From Bacteroides sp. (lineage in GTDB: Bacteria; Bacteroidota; Bacteroidia; Bacteroidales; Bacteroidaceae), in assembly GCA_021201335.1 (NCBI GenBank), contig JAJQFD010000032.1, positions 1-61,429 of the forward strand: a stretch of DNA of 61,429 bases. The letters are read 5' to 3'. The position numbers and the translations under genes were made by a program. Every line of letters begins with the position of its first letter. The first letter of the stretch is position 1. The notes under the pieces are model-generated. The model made no database searches, was not told the DNA's origin, and was given only the letters and a program-made list of their open reading frames with translations. Of this stretch, positions 35,876-44,433 are shown piece by piece.

Positions 35876-37978
35876 ATGCTTATGAAACAAAAGAAGATAC
35901 TTGCTTTTACTATTCCTCAGTTACAACAACTTTATAAACATGAATTACCCGAAATTTATTCATTCGCTTTAAAAAGTGAAACTGCGGCTGATTTTAAAGA
36001 TCAACTGATGAAATACTTTCATTCAAAAAATGAGAGTAGAGAAAGTAAGCAGCTTCAACTCCTGATTCAATACGACGGACAAAACATATACGAATTGTCT
36101 ACCGAAAAAGAGATGGAAATTCAGACCATCGATTATTTATGGCAGTTTCTGAACAGACGTATTCATTCGGAGCAGCTGCCTACTGATCTTTTCATTGATC
36201 TCTATTACCAGTTTAAAAGACTGGATCATCCGGAAATTATCAAACCTTCTAAAGAAAGAATCAAAGCACGTTCGGAACGCTGGCCAACCGGATGGGATGA
36301 AGATCTGCTTCAAATTCGTAAAGCCAATAAAGAACGGATCATTCATTTGTTAGTTACCAAAATCGAAGCTCGTAAAGGGATCAAATCACGCTTTCAATTT
36401 CCAGACAACATATCCGGAGAAGAAAAATACCGGCTTATTAACGAATGGTGGAATGATTTCCGTTTCCACCTGGCCATGGCAATCAAAGATCCGAATGAGC
36501 TCAATCGTTTCCTTGGAGAATCGCTTTCTCCCGTCACTATGCAACTATTAGGAAAAGCAAAGAAAAAAGGAATTCCTTTCTTTGTTACCCCTTACTATCT
36601 ATCTCTTCTTAATACGACCAAAAAAGGATACAACGATGAGGCCATACGTAGTTATATCTTGTATTCGCCTGAACTGGTAGATACCTATGGAAACATCAAA
36701 GCCTGGGAAAAAGAAGACACAGTTGAAGCGGGCAAACCAAATGCTGCTGGTTGGTTGGTACCGAATGGTCATAATATTCATCGCCGGTATCCGGAGGTAG
36801 CCATTTTAATACCCGATACGATGGGACGTGCCTGTGGAGGATTGTGTGCTTCCTGCCAGCGCATGTATGATTTCCAGAGTGAACGTCTGAACTTCGAACT
36901 GGAAACATTGGCTCCTAAAGAAACATGGGATAAAAAGTTACGACGCCTGATGAATTACTTTGAGGAAGATAAGCAGCTAAGAGATATTTTAATAACCGGA
37001 GGCGATGCTCTTATGAGCCAGAATAAAACGCTTCAGAATATTCTTGAAGCCGTTTATCGGATGGCACAGCGAAAAAAGAAAGCCAACTGGGATCGTCCGG
37101 ACGGTGAAAAATACGCTGAACTACAACGCGTACGTCTTGGAACCCGGCTTTTAGCTTACCTCCCTATGAGAATTGGCGACGAACTGGTAAATATATTAAG
37201 AGAATTCAAAGAAAATGCATCAGCCATTGGTGTTAAACAATTTGTGATACAAACTCATTTCCAAAGCCCACTGGAAGTTACTCCCGAAGCGAAAGAAGCG
37301 ATAAGCAAAATACTTTCTGCCGGATGGACCATTACCAACCAGCTGGTATACACCGTTGCTGCTTCCCGTCGGGGCCATACCACACGCTTACGAGAAGTTC
37401 TTAATAATCTGGGAGTCGTGTGTTATTATACGTTCTCTGTTAAAGGATTCAAGGAAAACTATGCCGTATTTACCCCCAACAGCCGCTCATTACAGGAACA
37501 ACAGGAAGAAAAAGTGTTTGGACGCCTGACATTTGCGGAGCAGGAAGAACTGGTTCATTTGCTGGAAAGTGGAGAAAACATAGCCGAACGAATCCAACGC
37601 TTTATGAAAAGGCACCATGTACCTTTCCTAGCAACTGACCGTAATGTGTTAAATCTGCCAGGTATAGGGAAAAGTATGACCTTTGCTACCATTGGCATGA
37701 CTATAGACGGTAAACGGATCCTGAAGTTTGAGCACGATAAGACCCGTAAGCATAGTCCTATTATTCATAACCTGGCCAATGTCTATATTGTAGAGAACAA
37801 ATCAATCGCTGCGTATCTCAGGCAATTAGATCAGTTAGGTGAAGACTCCGACGATTATAACACAATATGGAGCTATACGGAAGGTAAGACTGAACCTCGT
37901 TTCAGCATCTATGAATATCCTCCCTTCCGGTATCAAACAACACCTGAATTTAGTAATCTGGGAGTTGATACAAATTAA
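35876..37978 (+). CDS. KamA-like radical SAM protein, 700 residues
   Basis: The radical SAM cluster is Cys320, Cys324 and Cys327 in RACGGLCASCQRMYD. Downstream sections match the lysine 2,3-aminomutase family (DILITGGDALMSQNKTLQNI, VRLGTRLLAYLPMRI, WTITNQLVYTVAASRRGHTT). Canonical KamA is about 416 residues; here some 280 extra N-terminal residues, largely helical, precede the cluster region. KamA-type enzymes move amino groups with PLP; I did not locate the PLP lysine with certainty. Substrate unknown. Single gene. Confidence 0.85.
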   Translation: MLMKQKKILAFTIPQLQQLYKHELPEIYSFALKSETAADFKDQLMKYFHSKNESRESKQLQLLIQYDGQNIYELSTEKEMEIQTIDYLWQFLNRRIHSEQLPTDLFIDLYYQFKRLDHPEIIKPSKERIKARSERWPTGWDEDLLQIRKANKERIIHLLVTKIEARKGIKSRFQFPDNISGEEKYRLINEWWNDFRFHLAMAIKDPNELNRFLGESLSPVTMQLLGKAKKKGIPFFVTPYYLSLLNTTKKGYNDEAIRSYILYSPELVDTYGNIKAWEKEDTVEAGKPNAAGWLVPNGHNIHRRYPEVAILIPDTMGRACGGLCASCQRMYDFQSERLNFELETLAPKETWDKKLRRLMNYFEEDKQLRDILITGGDALMSQNKTLQNILEAVYRMAQRKKKANWDRPDGEKYAELQRVRLGTRLLAYLPMRIGDELVNILREFKENASAIGVKQFVIQTHFQSPLEVTPEAKEAISKILSAGWTITNQLVYTVAASRRGHTTRLREVLNNLGVVCYYTFSVKGFKENYAVFTPNSRSLQEQQEEKVFGRLTFAEQEELVHLLESGENIAERIQRFMKRHHVPFLATDRNVLNLPGIGKSMTFATIGMTIDGKRILKFEHDKTRKHSPIIHNLANVYIVENKSIAAYLRQLDQLGEDSDDYNTIWSYTEGKTEPRFSIYEYPPFRYQTTPEFSNLGVDTN

Positions 37979-38042
37979 GAACTTTATATTTAGCAAAATA
38001 TAAGAGTGGCAAGTTTGCCATCTCCTTTCATGCCTTTTTTAT

Positions 38043-38627
38043 ATGAATACCATTGAGATCGAAAATCATCCATTGATACCTTTTCTCCCTGCAGAAGCTC
38101 GGATTTTGATGCTAGGCAGTTTCCCTCCTCAAAAAAAACGCTGGTCGATGGATTTCTATTATCCTAACCTGAACAATGACATGTGGCGTATTATGGGTAT
38201 CATTTTCTATCAGGATAAAGATTATTTTTTGAGCGAAAACAAGAAAGCCTTCTGCCGGGAACGTATCATTGATTTCCTGAATGAAAAGGGAATTGCTTTA
38301 TTTGATACTGCCACAGCCATCAGGCGATTACAGGACAATGCATCCGACAAATTTCTGGAAGTAATCACCTGTACAGACGTGAAGGCTTTGCTGAATCAAC
38401 TGCCTGTCTGCGAAGCAATCGCTACCACTGGACAAAAAGCAACCGACATTCTAATTGGACAATTGAATGTGATAGAGCCTAAAGTAGGCGGCTCCTCTCC
38501 TTTTACGTATAAAAATCGGGCTTTCAAATTGTTCAGGATGCCTTCGTCATCAAGAGCCTATCCTTTAAAGCTCGAAATGAAAGCTGAAGTCTACCAGGAA
38601 ATGTTTAAAGAGTTGCGAGTTTTGTAA
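38043..38627 (+). CDS. Uracil-DNA glycosylase superfamily protein (HDG-like)
   Basis: 194 residues. The N-terminal motif ILMLGSFPPQ matches the GSxP catalytic loop of the superfamily, and MDFYYPNLNNDMWRIMG resembles the YYxxPxNxFW stretch of hypoxanthine-DNA glycosylases (family 6). The C-terminal FRMPSSSRAYPL corresponds to the second DNA-contact loop. Such enzymes remove deaminated bases. The exact base specificity is not determinable here. A TGGCAA/TTGCCA hairpin near 38007 sits in the upstream gap. Confidence 0.82.
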   Translation: MNTIEIENHPLIPFLPAEARILMLGSFPPQKKRWSMDFYYPNLNNDMWRIMGIIFYQDKDYFLSENKKAFCRERIIDFLNEKGIALFDTATAIRRLQDNASDKFLEVITCTDVKALLNQLPVCEAIATTGQKATDILIGQLNVIEPKVGGSSPFTYKNRAFKLFRMPSSSRAYPLKLEMKAEVYQEMFKELRVL

Positions 38628-38648
38628 CCGGAATTTTTATAAATAACA

Positions 38649-38678
38649 TTGCTTATCTGAAATAATAAACTACCTTTG
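38649..38678 (+). promoter_or_regulatory. Promoter of tRNA-Trp
   Basis: TTG (38649-38651), 19-bp spacer, TACCTTTG (38671-38678): full consensus. Transcription should start about 4 nt before the tRNA. Confidence 0.75.
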
Positions 38679-38689
38679 CATCCGCAAAC

Positions 38690-38762
38690 ACGGGAGTAGC
38701 TCAGTTGGTAGAGCACTGGTCTCCAAAACCAGGTGTCGGGAGTTCGAGCCTCTCCTCCCGTG
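38690..38762 (+). tRNA. tRNA-Trp (anticodon CCA)
   Basis: 73 nt. Acceptor ACGGGAG/CTCCCGT, D arm GCTC-AGTTGGTA-GAGC, anticodon arm CTGGT-CTCCAAA-ACCAG with CCA at 38723-38725, T arm GGGAG-TTCGAGC-CTCTC, discriminator G. The CCA tail is not encoded. A YbaN gene begins 12 nt downstream. Confidence 0.97.
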
Positions 38763-38774
38763 CGAATTAAAATC

Positions 38775-39176
38775 ATGAGAATTCTATACATCATTTTAGG
38801 CTCTGTCTCTTTAGGGTTAGGTATTCTTGGCATTTTTCTGCCATTACTCCCCACGACGCCTTTTTTGCTCTTAACCGCAGCCCTGTACTGCAAATCCTCT
38901 CCCCGACTTTATAATTGGTTGTTGAACCATAAACACCTGGGACCTTATATTCGTAATTTCCGGGAACACAAAGCAATCCCTTTACGCGCTAAGATATTCT
39001 CTGTCTCACTAATGTGGATCATGATGCTATCATGCATTCTTTTCATTGTACATCAATGGTGGGTAAAAATTTTATTATTGATTATAGCAGTGGGAGTAAC
39101 CTACCATATACTTTCATTCAGGACCTTGAAGAAAGAAGAACTGGAGCAACAACACAATAACCGTAAAAAAAGATAA
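38775..39176 (+). CDS. YbaN/DUF454 family inner-membrane protein
   Basis: 133 residues. DUF454 signature: GSVSLGLGILGIFLPLLPTTPFLLL near the N-terminus, then CKSSPRLYNWLLNHKHLGPYIRNF, and two further membrane helices (about 78-115). Function unknown. The frame extends into the tRNA, but ATG 38775 is the first start outside it. It lies 12 nt after tRNA-Trp with no promoter between, so it is probably made from a tRNA-mRNA transcript. Confidence 0.85.
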   Translation: MRILYIILGSVSLGLGILGIFLPLLPTTPFLLLTAALYCKSSPRLYNWLLNHKHLGPYIRNFREHKAIPLRAKIFSVSLMWIMMLSCILFIVHQWWVKILLLIIAVGVTYHILSFRTLKKEELEQQHNNRKKR

Positions 39177-39844
39177 GGCTGCATAAGATTTCTCAGCTGG
39201 AATTTTCTATACCCTCGCCCACAAATAGAAATAAGGGATACTGAAAAACACAATGAAAGAAAAAGAGATAAATTAAGATCAAAAAGAGTTATTATTAGCC
39301 ATTTTCAAAACACGCCCATATTCCAAAAGCACCCAATGAGTTATTAAAATCCGTTAAAAACATACTTTTTTATCCTTCAATTAACACTTTAGTATCTAAA
39401 GAGAGCTACATTTCAGAAACTCCGCGGCTCAAGTTTCGCTAACGCGCGGCTCAAGTTTCGACAACGCGCGGCTCAAGTTTCGACAACACGCGGCTCAAGT
39501 TCCGACAACGCGCGGCTCAAGTTGCGGAAGGATCAGTTACAATCAACAGATAATTTTCTATTTGCCTTCTTTCTTCGATTAAAGAGCAACTAACAATTAT
39601 CCTCCTTTTCATCAATAAAACAAACAACCAGATTACTTATCTAAAGTTTTTATTTTCCATTTACTGAAGGATAGAACAAAATTACATCATTTTGTATTTT
39701 CCTTAAGTGAAATTCCTGGCGTTATTTTCCGTCCACTCACCACCAGTAGACGTACGGCGCAAGGATTTCACGTTTATTTTTCAAAGTGTCAAAAGTGACA
39801 ATTTGCTATTGGAAATGTTTCGAGTAAATCTGAGGGTTCAATTC
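39177..39844. other. 668-bp gap between convergent genes, holds a 22-bp tandem array
   Basis: No ORF of plausible coding character. The main content is the tandem array at 39423-39528. The flanks are ordinary AT-rich sequence with no clear terminator for the YbaN gene and no consensus promoter. Confidence 0.5.
39423..39528. repeat. 22-bp tandem repeat array (array 3)
   Basis: Units begin at 39423, 39445, 39467, 39489 and 39511 (the last partial), each CGCGGCTCAAGTTTCGACAA plus two bases with 0-3 changes. The GC-rich block stands out from its AT-rich surroundings. 22 is not a multiple of 3, so it is not a coding repeat. The sequence differs from arrays 1 and 2 but the period is identical. Confidence 0.9.
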
Positions 39845-40132
39845 TCAATTCATATTGATGTAGCTTTTTAAAGCCTCTACATATTGTGCGAAAGCATCCA
39901 CTCCTTTGGCCGTTATTTTGCAGGTCGTACGAGGCATCTTTCCCTTAAATGACTTTGTCACCTCGACATAGCCTGCCTTATTCAATTTTTCAATCTGAAT
40001 ACTTAAATTTCCAGCCGTTGCACCAGTTTGCTGCTTGATGTAGACAAAATCGGCTTCATCTACAGAAATCAGAAGCGACATAACGGCTAGTCGGAGTTCA
40101 GAATGTAACAATGGATCTAATTCCTTAAACAT
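39845..40132 (-). CDS. Winged-helix transcriptional regulator (HTH_34/MarR-like)
   Basis: 95 residues, a single winged-helix domain: LDPLLHSELRLAVMSLLISV, then DFVYIKQQTGATAGNLSIQIEKLNKAGYVEV (helix-turn-helix) and KTTCKITAKG-like wing (PRTTCKITAKGVDAFAQYV). This is the short regulator class often found after small membrane-protein genes in Bacteroidetes. It is the last gene of the 41078-39845 operon, whose promoter carries a palindrome, so autoregulation is plausible. Confidence 0.88.
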   Translation of the reverse strand: MFKELDPLLHSELRLAVMSLLISVDEADFVYIKQQTGATAGNLSIQIEKLNKAGYVEVTKSFKGKMPRTTCKITAKGVDAFAQYVEALKSYINMN

Positions 40133-40145
40133 ACCTACCTCCTTT

Positions 40146-40751
40146 CTAATTTATATTCTTTTTCCTCGCTGTGTGATTTAAAATATGTCCGGGAATGACC
40201 ATCATAATTACAAATATAAGAGCAAACAGAGGCATCTGAACGAACCAGCTTAAAAAAGGAAAGACAAATGATAAGACCATACAGATAATACCTGCATAAA
40301 CTAATGGCTTGAAACGAATAACCAATCCGGTCATTACAGTACCACTTCCCATAATAAGCACAATTATAAAAAGAATGGGAAAATTAACGCCATATAAAGG
40401 GGAAAAAATTGAAAAAACAGATAAGCAAAAACCTAAAAGCCCCATCACAGCCCATACATAACCAACCACACGATCGACATACGTAGTAACTGTTTTATGT
40501 CTGTCTTCTTTCTTTGTATGTAATCGACTTAAAAAAAGGCCAGCAGCCGGCAATAAAAACCAAATCCATTGAACATGATAGTTATGGGTATATAATAATA
40601 ATACCCATACCAGCAAAGTAACAATAATAGTCACATATCCCCAAATCAGGAACATGGTTCCACTGTTTCTTTCCATCCGGTCTTGAGTGTTCCGGATCAT
40701 CTGAGAGATCAATTCCAGACTCTCTTTTTCAGTCAATTTCTTCTCTTCCAT
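40146..40751 (-). CDS. Multi-spanning membrane protein of unknown function
   Basis: 201 residues. A charged N-terminus (MEEKKLTEKESLELISQMIRN) precedes about six hydrophobic segments arranged in pairs (WGYVTIIVTLLVWVLLL; WIWFLLPAAGLFL; VWAVMGLLGFCLSVFSIF; ILFIIVLIMGSGTVMTGLVI; LVYAGIICMVLSFVFPFLSW; FALIFVIMMVIPGHIL). I do not know the family. It lies between the 24-residue ORF and the winged-helix gene, all in one direction. Confidence 0.78.
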   Translation of the reverse strand: MEEKKLTEKESLELISQMIRNTQDRMERNSGTMFLIWGYVTIIVTLLVWVLLLYTHNYHVQWIWFLLPAAGLFLSRLHTKKEDRHKTVTTYVDRVVGYVWAVMGLLGFCLSVFSIFSPLYGVNFPILFIIVLIMGSGTVMTGLVIRFKPLVYAGIICMVLSFVFPFLSWFVQMPLFALIFVIMMVIPGHILNHTARKKNIN

Positions 40752-40776
40752 GATTCTTGTTTTTTCCGCTTTTTAT

Positions 40777-40851
40777 TTACCCAAAAAAATAATTGAAGAT
40801 TATAATGATCTGTGCTATCCAGCAGGCTATAATTGTTTCCATGAGTTCCAT
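40777..40851 (-). CDS. 24-residue hydrophobic miniprotein
   Basis: Read from the minus strand: MELMETIIACWIAQIIIIFN then YFFG and TAA at 40777. It starts 2 nt after the stop of the 2TM gene, as in a translationally coupled operon, and ends 25 nt before the next gene. The sequence is one membrane helix with an acidic N-terminal tip. A chance ORF cannot be excluded, but position and composition favour a real small membrane protein. Confidence 0.5.
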   Translation of the reverse strand: MELMETIIACWIAQIIIIFNYFFG

Positions 40852-40853
40852 TT

Positions 40854-41078
40854 TTATTTATTAATATTGCATTTAATTTCTAGGTATCCGGAAACAAGGC
40901 TTATAATTAACCCAAGTCCCCAACCTCCTATTACCCAAAATACCCACCAGTAAGTAGAACTTGTCATCCAGTTAACAAACACCAGAAAAGAGTTAACAAG
41001 TACATAAGTTACAATGGAAGTTATCGCTTCAAAGCGGTACTTTCTCATTTTTTCGGTTTGATTCATTAAAGTATTCAT
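40854..41078 (-). CDS. 2TM domain protein
   Basis: 74 residues: a basic N-terminal stretch (NQTEKMRKYRFEAI) and two membrane helices (ITSIVTYVLVNSFLVFVNWM; WWVFWVIGGWGLGLIISLVSG). The pattern VNSFLVFVNW...WWVFWVIGGWGLGL matches the 2TM domain (PF13239), which elsewhere is fused to histidine kinases or stands alone as here. First gene of the operon. MNQ five codons in is an alternative start. Confidence 0.8.
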   Translation of the reverse strand: MNTLMNQTEKMRKYRFEAITSIVTYVLVNSFLVFVNWMTSSTYWWVFWVIGGWGLGLIISLVSGYLEIKCNINK

Positions 41079-41134
41079 CTTTATTTTCTTTTTGGTTTAT
41101 ACATTTATTATTTATTTTCAATGGTACCACACTG

Positions 41135-41164
41135 CAAATATAACTAGTTTATTTTATAAACCAA
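41135..41164 (-). promoter_or_regulatory. Promoter with internal palindrome, 2TM-regulator operon
   Basis: On the minus strand: TTG (41164-41162), 19-bp spacer, TATATTTG (41142-41135). The spacer contains the perfect inverted repeat GTTTAT-TTT-ATAAAC (41147-41161), a good operator candidate for the operon's own winged-helix protein. The rest of the 327-bp divergent gap holds the opposite promoter at 41380. Confidence 0.65.
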
Positions 41165-41358
41165 ATTATTTCATAAATTATTTATTTTCGAAGTAATATT
41201 TTAACAAATTGTTTTAAAAATCACCATCCAATTTATAACGATGGAAAGTGTATCAAAAGTGAGTGAAAAAATAGAAGGAAGGAATTGAAAGGTAGAGAGT
41301 ACTACAGATGAAATATGCATTTTTTAATACTCGAAACAAAAATACACAAGAAAAGTTT

Positions 41359-41387
41359 TTGTAATATCACTGTAAATCGTAATTTTG
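41359..41387 (+). promoter_or_regulatory. Promoter of the coiled-coil/zapA pair
   Basis: TTG (41359-41361), 18-bp spacer, TAATTTTG (41380-41387), 19 nt before the start codon. Confidence 0.6.
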
Positions 41388-41405
41388 TGTACAATTTAGT
41401 GTAAA

Positions 41406-41699
41406 ATGACAGGAGAAGACAGAGAGTTATTAAAAACTTTTGAATACAGGCTAAGTCAATTCATTCGTTTACACGATGATTTAAAGCATAAATATAGCAG
41501 GTTAGAAGAACAACTGGAACTTAAAAAAAAAGAAATGGAAGTTTTGTCGGCCAAATTTCAAAAGTTAGAGACTGACTATTCAAACCTGAAAACTGCAGCG
41601 ACAATCAGCCTTAACGGCAGCGACGTAAAAGAAACCAAGCTGCGATTGTCCAAACTAGTGCGTGAGGTCGATAAATGCATCGCTTTATTGAATGAGTAA
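41406..41699 (+). CDS. Small coiled-coil protein upstream of zapA
   Basis: 97 residues, almost wholly a heptad-rich coiled coil (HDDLKHKYSRLEEQLELKKKE, then VLSAKFQKLETDYSNLK). No annotated domain is recognised. Its place 22 nt before zapA suggests a division-related partner, comparable in shape to ZapB, but this is inference from context only. Confidence 0.78.
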   Translation: MTGEDRELLKTFEYRLSQFIRLHDDLKHKYSRLEEQLELKKKEMEVLSAKFQKLETDYSNLKTAATISLNGSDVKETKLRLSKLVREVDKCIALLNE

Positions 41700-41721
41700 C
41701 CGTTGATGAAGACTTGGATGT

Positions 41722-42012
41722 ATGAACGATAAAATAAAAATAAAACTGCGAATTGCAGACTCTTACTACCCACTGACCATTGATCGTGAAGAAGAAGAAA
41801 TAGTAAGATTAGCAGCCAAGCAGATTAATGACAAACTAAATACGTACCGCGGTCATTACAAAGATCTGGAAACGGAAAAGATTTTGGCGATGATAGCCTA
41901 TGATTTCTCCAGGCAGGTTTTGGAACTTAAAGACAAAAATGACACGAGACCGTATGCAGAGAAGATAGAAGAACTCACTGAATTACTTGATAAACAATTC
42001 AGTAATAATTAA
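41722..42012 (+). CDS. zapA: Cell division protein ZapA
   Basis: 96 residues. ZapA pattern: KIKLRIADSYYPLTIDREEEEIVRLAAKQINDKL, then an extended C-terminal coiled coil. ZapA binds and bundles FtsZ protofilaments at the division ring. Cotranscribed with the coiled-coil gene upstream. A strong hairpin follows in the gap before rny. No 6S RNA is seen downstream, unlike in proteobacteria. Confidence 0.9.
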   Translation: MNDKIKIKLRIADSYYPLTIDREEEEIVRLAAKQINDKLNTYRGHYKDLETEKILAMIAYDFSRQVLELKDKNDTRPYAEKIEELTELLDKQFSNN

Positions 42013-42037
42013 TTCTATCTGTAAAGATAAAAATCAC

Positions 42038-42090
42038 GCACTACTTCAATTTCGAAGTTCTTACTTCGATGGTAAGTGGTGCTTTTTATT
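42038..42090 (+). terminator. Long terminator/attenuator between zapA and rny
   Basis: Outer stem GCACTACTT (42038-42046) / AAGTGGTGC (42074-42082), inner stem TCGAAGT/ACTTCGA, then TTTTTATTTAT. It ends 25 nt before the rny start. Confidence 0.8.
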
Positions 42091-42114
42091 TATATAAACT
42101 TAATAAATTGAACA

Positions 42115-43650
42115 ATGACAGCAATTATAGTATCATCCATCATTTGTTTTGTTATAGGTGGGATAATCGGATACACGCTCTTCAGGCATGTATTGAAGTC
42201 CAAATATAACAGTAAGATGAAGGAGGCGGAGATTGAAGCTGAGGCCATTAAGAAAAACAAACTACTGGAAGTAAAGGAGAAATTTCTGAATAAAAAAGCA
42301 GACCTCGAAAAAGAAGTAGCCGCCCGTAACCAAAAAATCCAGCAGGCTGAAAACAAACTGAAACAACGCGAACTGGTAATCAACCAGCGCAACGAGGATG
42401 TACAACGAAAAAGAGCAGAAGCAGATGCTGTAAGAGAAAACCTCGAAGCCCAACTGGGTATTATTGAAAAGAAGAAAGATGAACTCGATAAACTGCAACA
42501 ACAGGAAAGAGTGAAACTGGAAGCTATAGCAGGTATCTCGGCCGATGAAGCGAAAGAACGTCTGGTAGACTCACTGAAAGAGGAAGCCAAGACCATGGCG
42601 CAATCCTACATCAATGATATCATGGACGAAGCAAAGATGACAGCCAATAAAGAGGCAAAACGGATCGTTGTGCAGTCTATTCAGCGAGTTGCTACCGAAA
42701 CAGCCATTGAAAACTCGGTTACTGTATTCCATATTGAATCAGATGAAATTAAAGGCCGCATTATCGGCCGTGAAGGACGTAACATCCGTGCCCTCGAAGC
42801 TGCTACCGGGGTAGAAATCGTGGTAGACGATACTCCTGAAGCAATCGTTCTTTCTGCATTCGACCCTGTTCGCCGTGAAATTGCCCGCCTGGCCTTGCAC
42901 CAGCTGGTTACAGACGGACGTATTCACCCGGCTCGTATTGAAGAAGTGGTAGCCAAAGTGAAAAAGCAGGTGGAAGAAGAAATTATTGAAACAGGTAAAC
43001 GTACCACTATCGACCTGGGTATTCATGGATTGCATCCTGAACTGATCCGTATCATCGGTAAAATGAAATATCGTTCATCTTACGGACAAAACCTACTACA
43101 ACATGCCCGTGAAACAGCCAATCTGTGTGCAGTAATGGCTTCTGAACTAGGTTTGAATCCTAAAAAAGCCAAACGCGCCGGCTTATTGCACGATATTGGT
43201 AAAGTGCCTGATGAAGAGCCAGAATTACCTCACGCATTGCTGGGTATGAAACTGGCAGAAAAATATAAAGAAAAACCAGATATCTGTAATGCTATTGGCG
43301 CCCACCACGATGAAGTTGAAATGACAAGTCTGTTAGCACCGATCGCACAGGTTTGTGATGCTATTTCTGGTGCCCGTCCAGGTGCACGCCGCGAAATTGT
43401 GGAAGCTTACATTAAACGTTTGAATGACCTGGAACAACTGGCGATGTCTTATCCGGGAGTTACCAAGACGTATGCAATCCAGGCTGGCCGTGAATTGCGT
43501 GTAATTGTGGGAGCAGATAAGATTGATGATAAGCAAACTGAAAATCTTTCTGGCGAAATAGCCAAGAAGATACAGGATGAAATGACTTACCCGGGACAAG
43601 TGAAAATCACTGTGATCCGTGAGACTCGTGCGGTAAGCTTTGCCAAGTAA
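42115..43650 (+). CDS. rny: Ribonuclease Y
   Basis: 511 residues. An N-terminal membrane anchor (residues 3-22) and a long coiled coil (about 25-160) lead to a KH domain ([26 protein letters not shown]) and an HD phosphohydrolase domain ([24 protein letters not shown], later AHHDEVEM). RNase Y starts mRNA decay at the inner membrane. The length is typical. Single gene with a terminator at each end. Confidence 0.96.
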   Translation: MTAIIVSSIICFVIGGIIGYTLFRHVLKSKYNSKMKEAEIEAEAIKKNKLLEVKEKFLNKKADLEKEVAARNQKIQQAENKLKQRELVINQRNEDVQRKRAEADAVRENLEAQLGIIEKKKDELDKLQQQERVKLEAIAGISADEAKERLVDSLKEEAKTMAQSYINDIMDEAKMTANKEAKRIVVQSIQRVATETAIENSVTVFHIESDEIKGRIIGREGRNIRALEAATGVEIVVDDTPEAIVLSAFDPVRREIARLALHQLVTDGRIHPARIEEVVAKVKKQVEEEIIETGKRTTIDLGIHGLHPELIRIIGKMKYRSSYGQNLLQHARETANLCAVMASELGLNPKKAKRAGLLHDIGKVPDEEPELPHALLGMKLAEKYKEKPDICNAIGAHHDEVEMTSLLAPIAQVCDAISGARPGARREIVEAYIKRLNDLEQLAMSYPGVTKTYAIQAGRELRVIVGADKIDDKQTENLSGEIAKKIQDEMTYPGQVKITVIRETRAVSFAK

Positions 43651-43672
43651 TCAAGTAAATTAAATATAAAAT

Positions 43673-43716
43673 GCGCGGAGGCACAGAGTTTTTCTCTGCG
43701 TCTCCGTGTTTTTTAT
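43673..43716 (+). terminator. Terminator after rny
   Basis: GCGCGGAGGCACAGAG is mirrored by CTCTGCGTCTCCGTGT around TTTTT, then a T run. A few mismatches in the stem. Confidence 0.8.
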
Positions 43717-43749
43717 TTCTTATTCAACACTATTTAAAAACTTAACACC

Positions 43750-44433
43750 ATGTTTCAATTTGAAATTTGTGCCAATTCGGCAGAAAGCTGTCTGGGTGCC
43801 CAATTGGGAGGTGCGCATCGTGTAGAACTCTGTGCCGGGATTTCTGAAGGAGGTACTACCCCCTCTTATGGAGAAATCATCACCGCACGTGATCTGCTCC
43901 ATATAAAACTCCATGTCATTATCCGTCCGCGTGGAGGAAATTTTGTGTATGACAAGCTGGAAGCCCGCATCATGGAAGAAGACATTCTGCAAGCCCGTAA
44001 AGCCGGAGCAGACGGTGTTGTTTTTGGATGCCTAACACCAGAAGGAGATATTGACTACTATTTATGCGAACGGTTAATGAGAGCCGCAAAAGGACTGTCG
44101 GTTACTTTTCACCGGGCCTTCGATGAATGTAACAATCCTCTGGAATCTCTGGAAAAAATTATTGAATTAGGATTTGACAGGATACTGACTTCCGGCCAGC
44201 AGCCTACCGCAGAAGAAGGTATTTCCCTATTAAGACACTTAGTTGAGAAAGCCGGCGACCGCATTATTATTCTTCCCGGAAGTGGCATCAATGAAAGCAA
44301 TATTCTCAAAATAGCCCGTGAAACTGGAGCCAGGGAATTTCATTTCTCTGTGCGCGAGCAGCTTGGAGAAAAAAGCATCACCACCGAAAAGAGAGTGAAA
44401 GAAACGATTCATGCTCTCTCAGAACCCATTTAA
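43750..44433 (+). CDS. cutC: Copper homeostasis protein CutC
   Basis: 227 residues forming a single TIM barrel. CutC signatures: FEICANSAESCLGAQLGGAHRVELCAG, IIRPRGGNFVYD, GADGVVFGCLTPEGDID, VTFHRAFDEC and ILTSGQQPTAEEG. It was first tied to copper tolerance in E. coli, but the biochemical role is unclear. The last 15 bases overlap the 3' end of the convergent YfcC gene. Confidence 0.93.
   Translation: MFQFEICANSAESCLGAQLGGAHRVELCAGISEGGTTPSYGEIITARDLLHIKLHVIIRPRGGNFVYDKLEARIMEEDILQARKAGADGVVFGCLTPEGDIDYYLCERLMRAAKGLSVTFHRAFDECNNPLESLEKIIELGFDRILTSGQQPTAEEGISLLRHLVEKAGDRIIILPGSGINESNILKIARETGAREFHFSVREQLGEKSITTEKRVKETIHALSEPI

Noticed and set aside
38591..38893. 100-codon minus-strand ORF over tRNA-Trp
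   Set aside because: Antisense to the tRNA and the YbaN start; the GGEARTPDTWFWRPVLYQLSY-like peptide is the usual false reading of tRNA complement.
42013..42114. 6S RNA downstream of zapA
   Set aside because: The 102-nt gap is filled by a terminator hairpin; no large open-bubble helix of 6S RNA can be formed.
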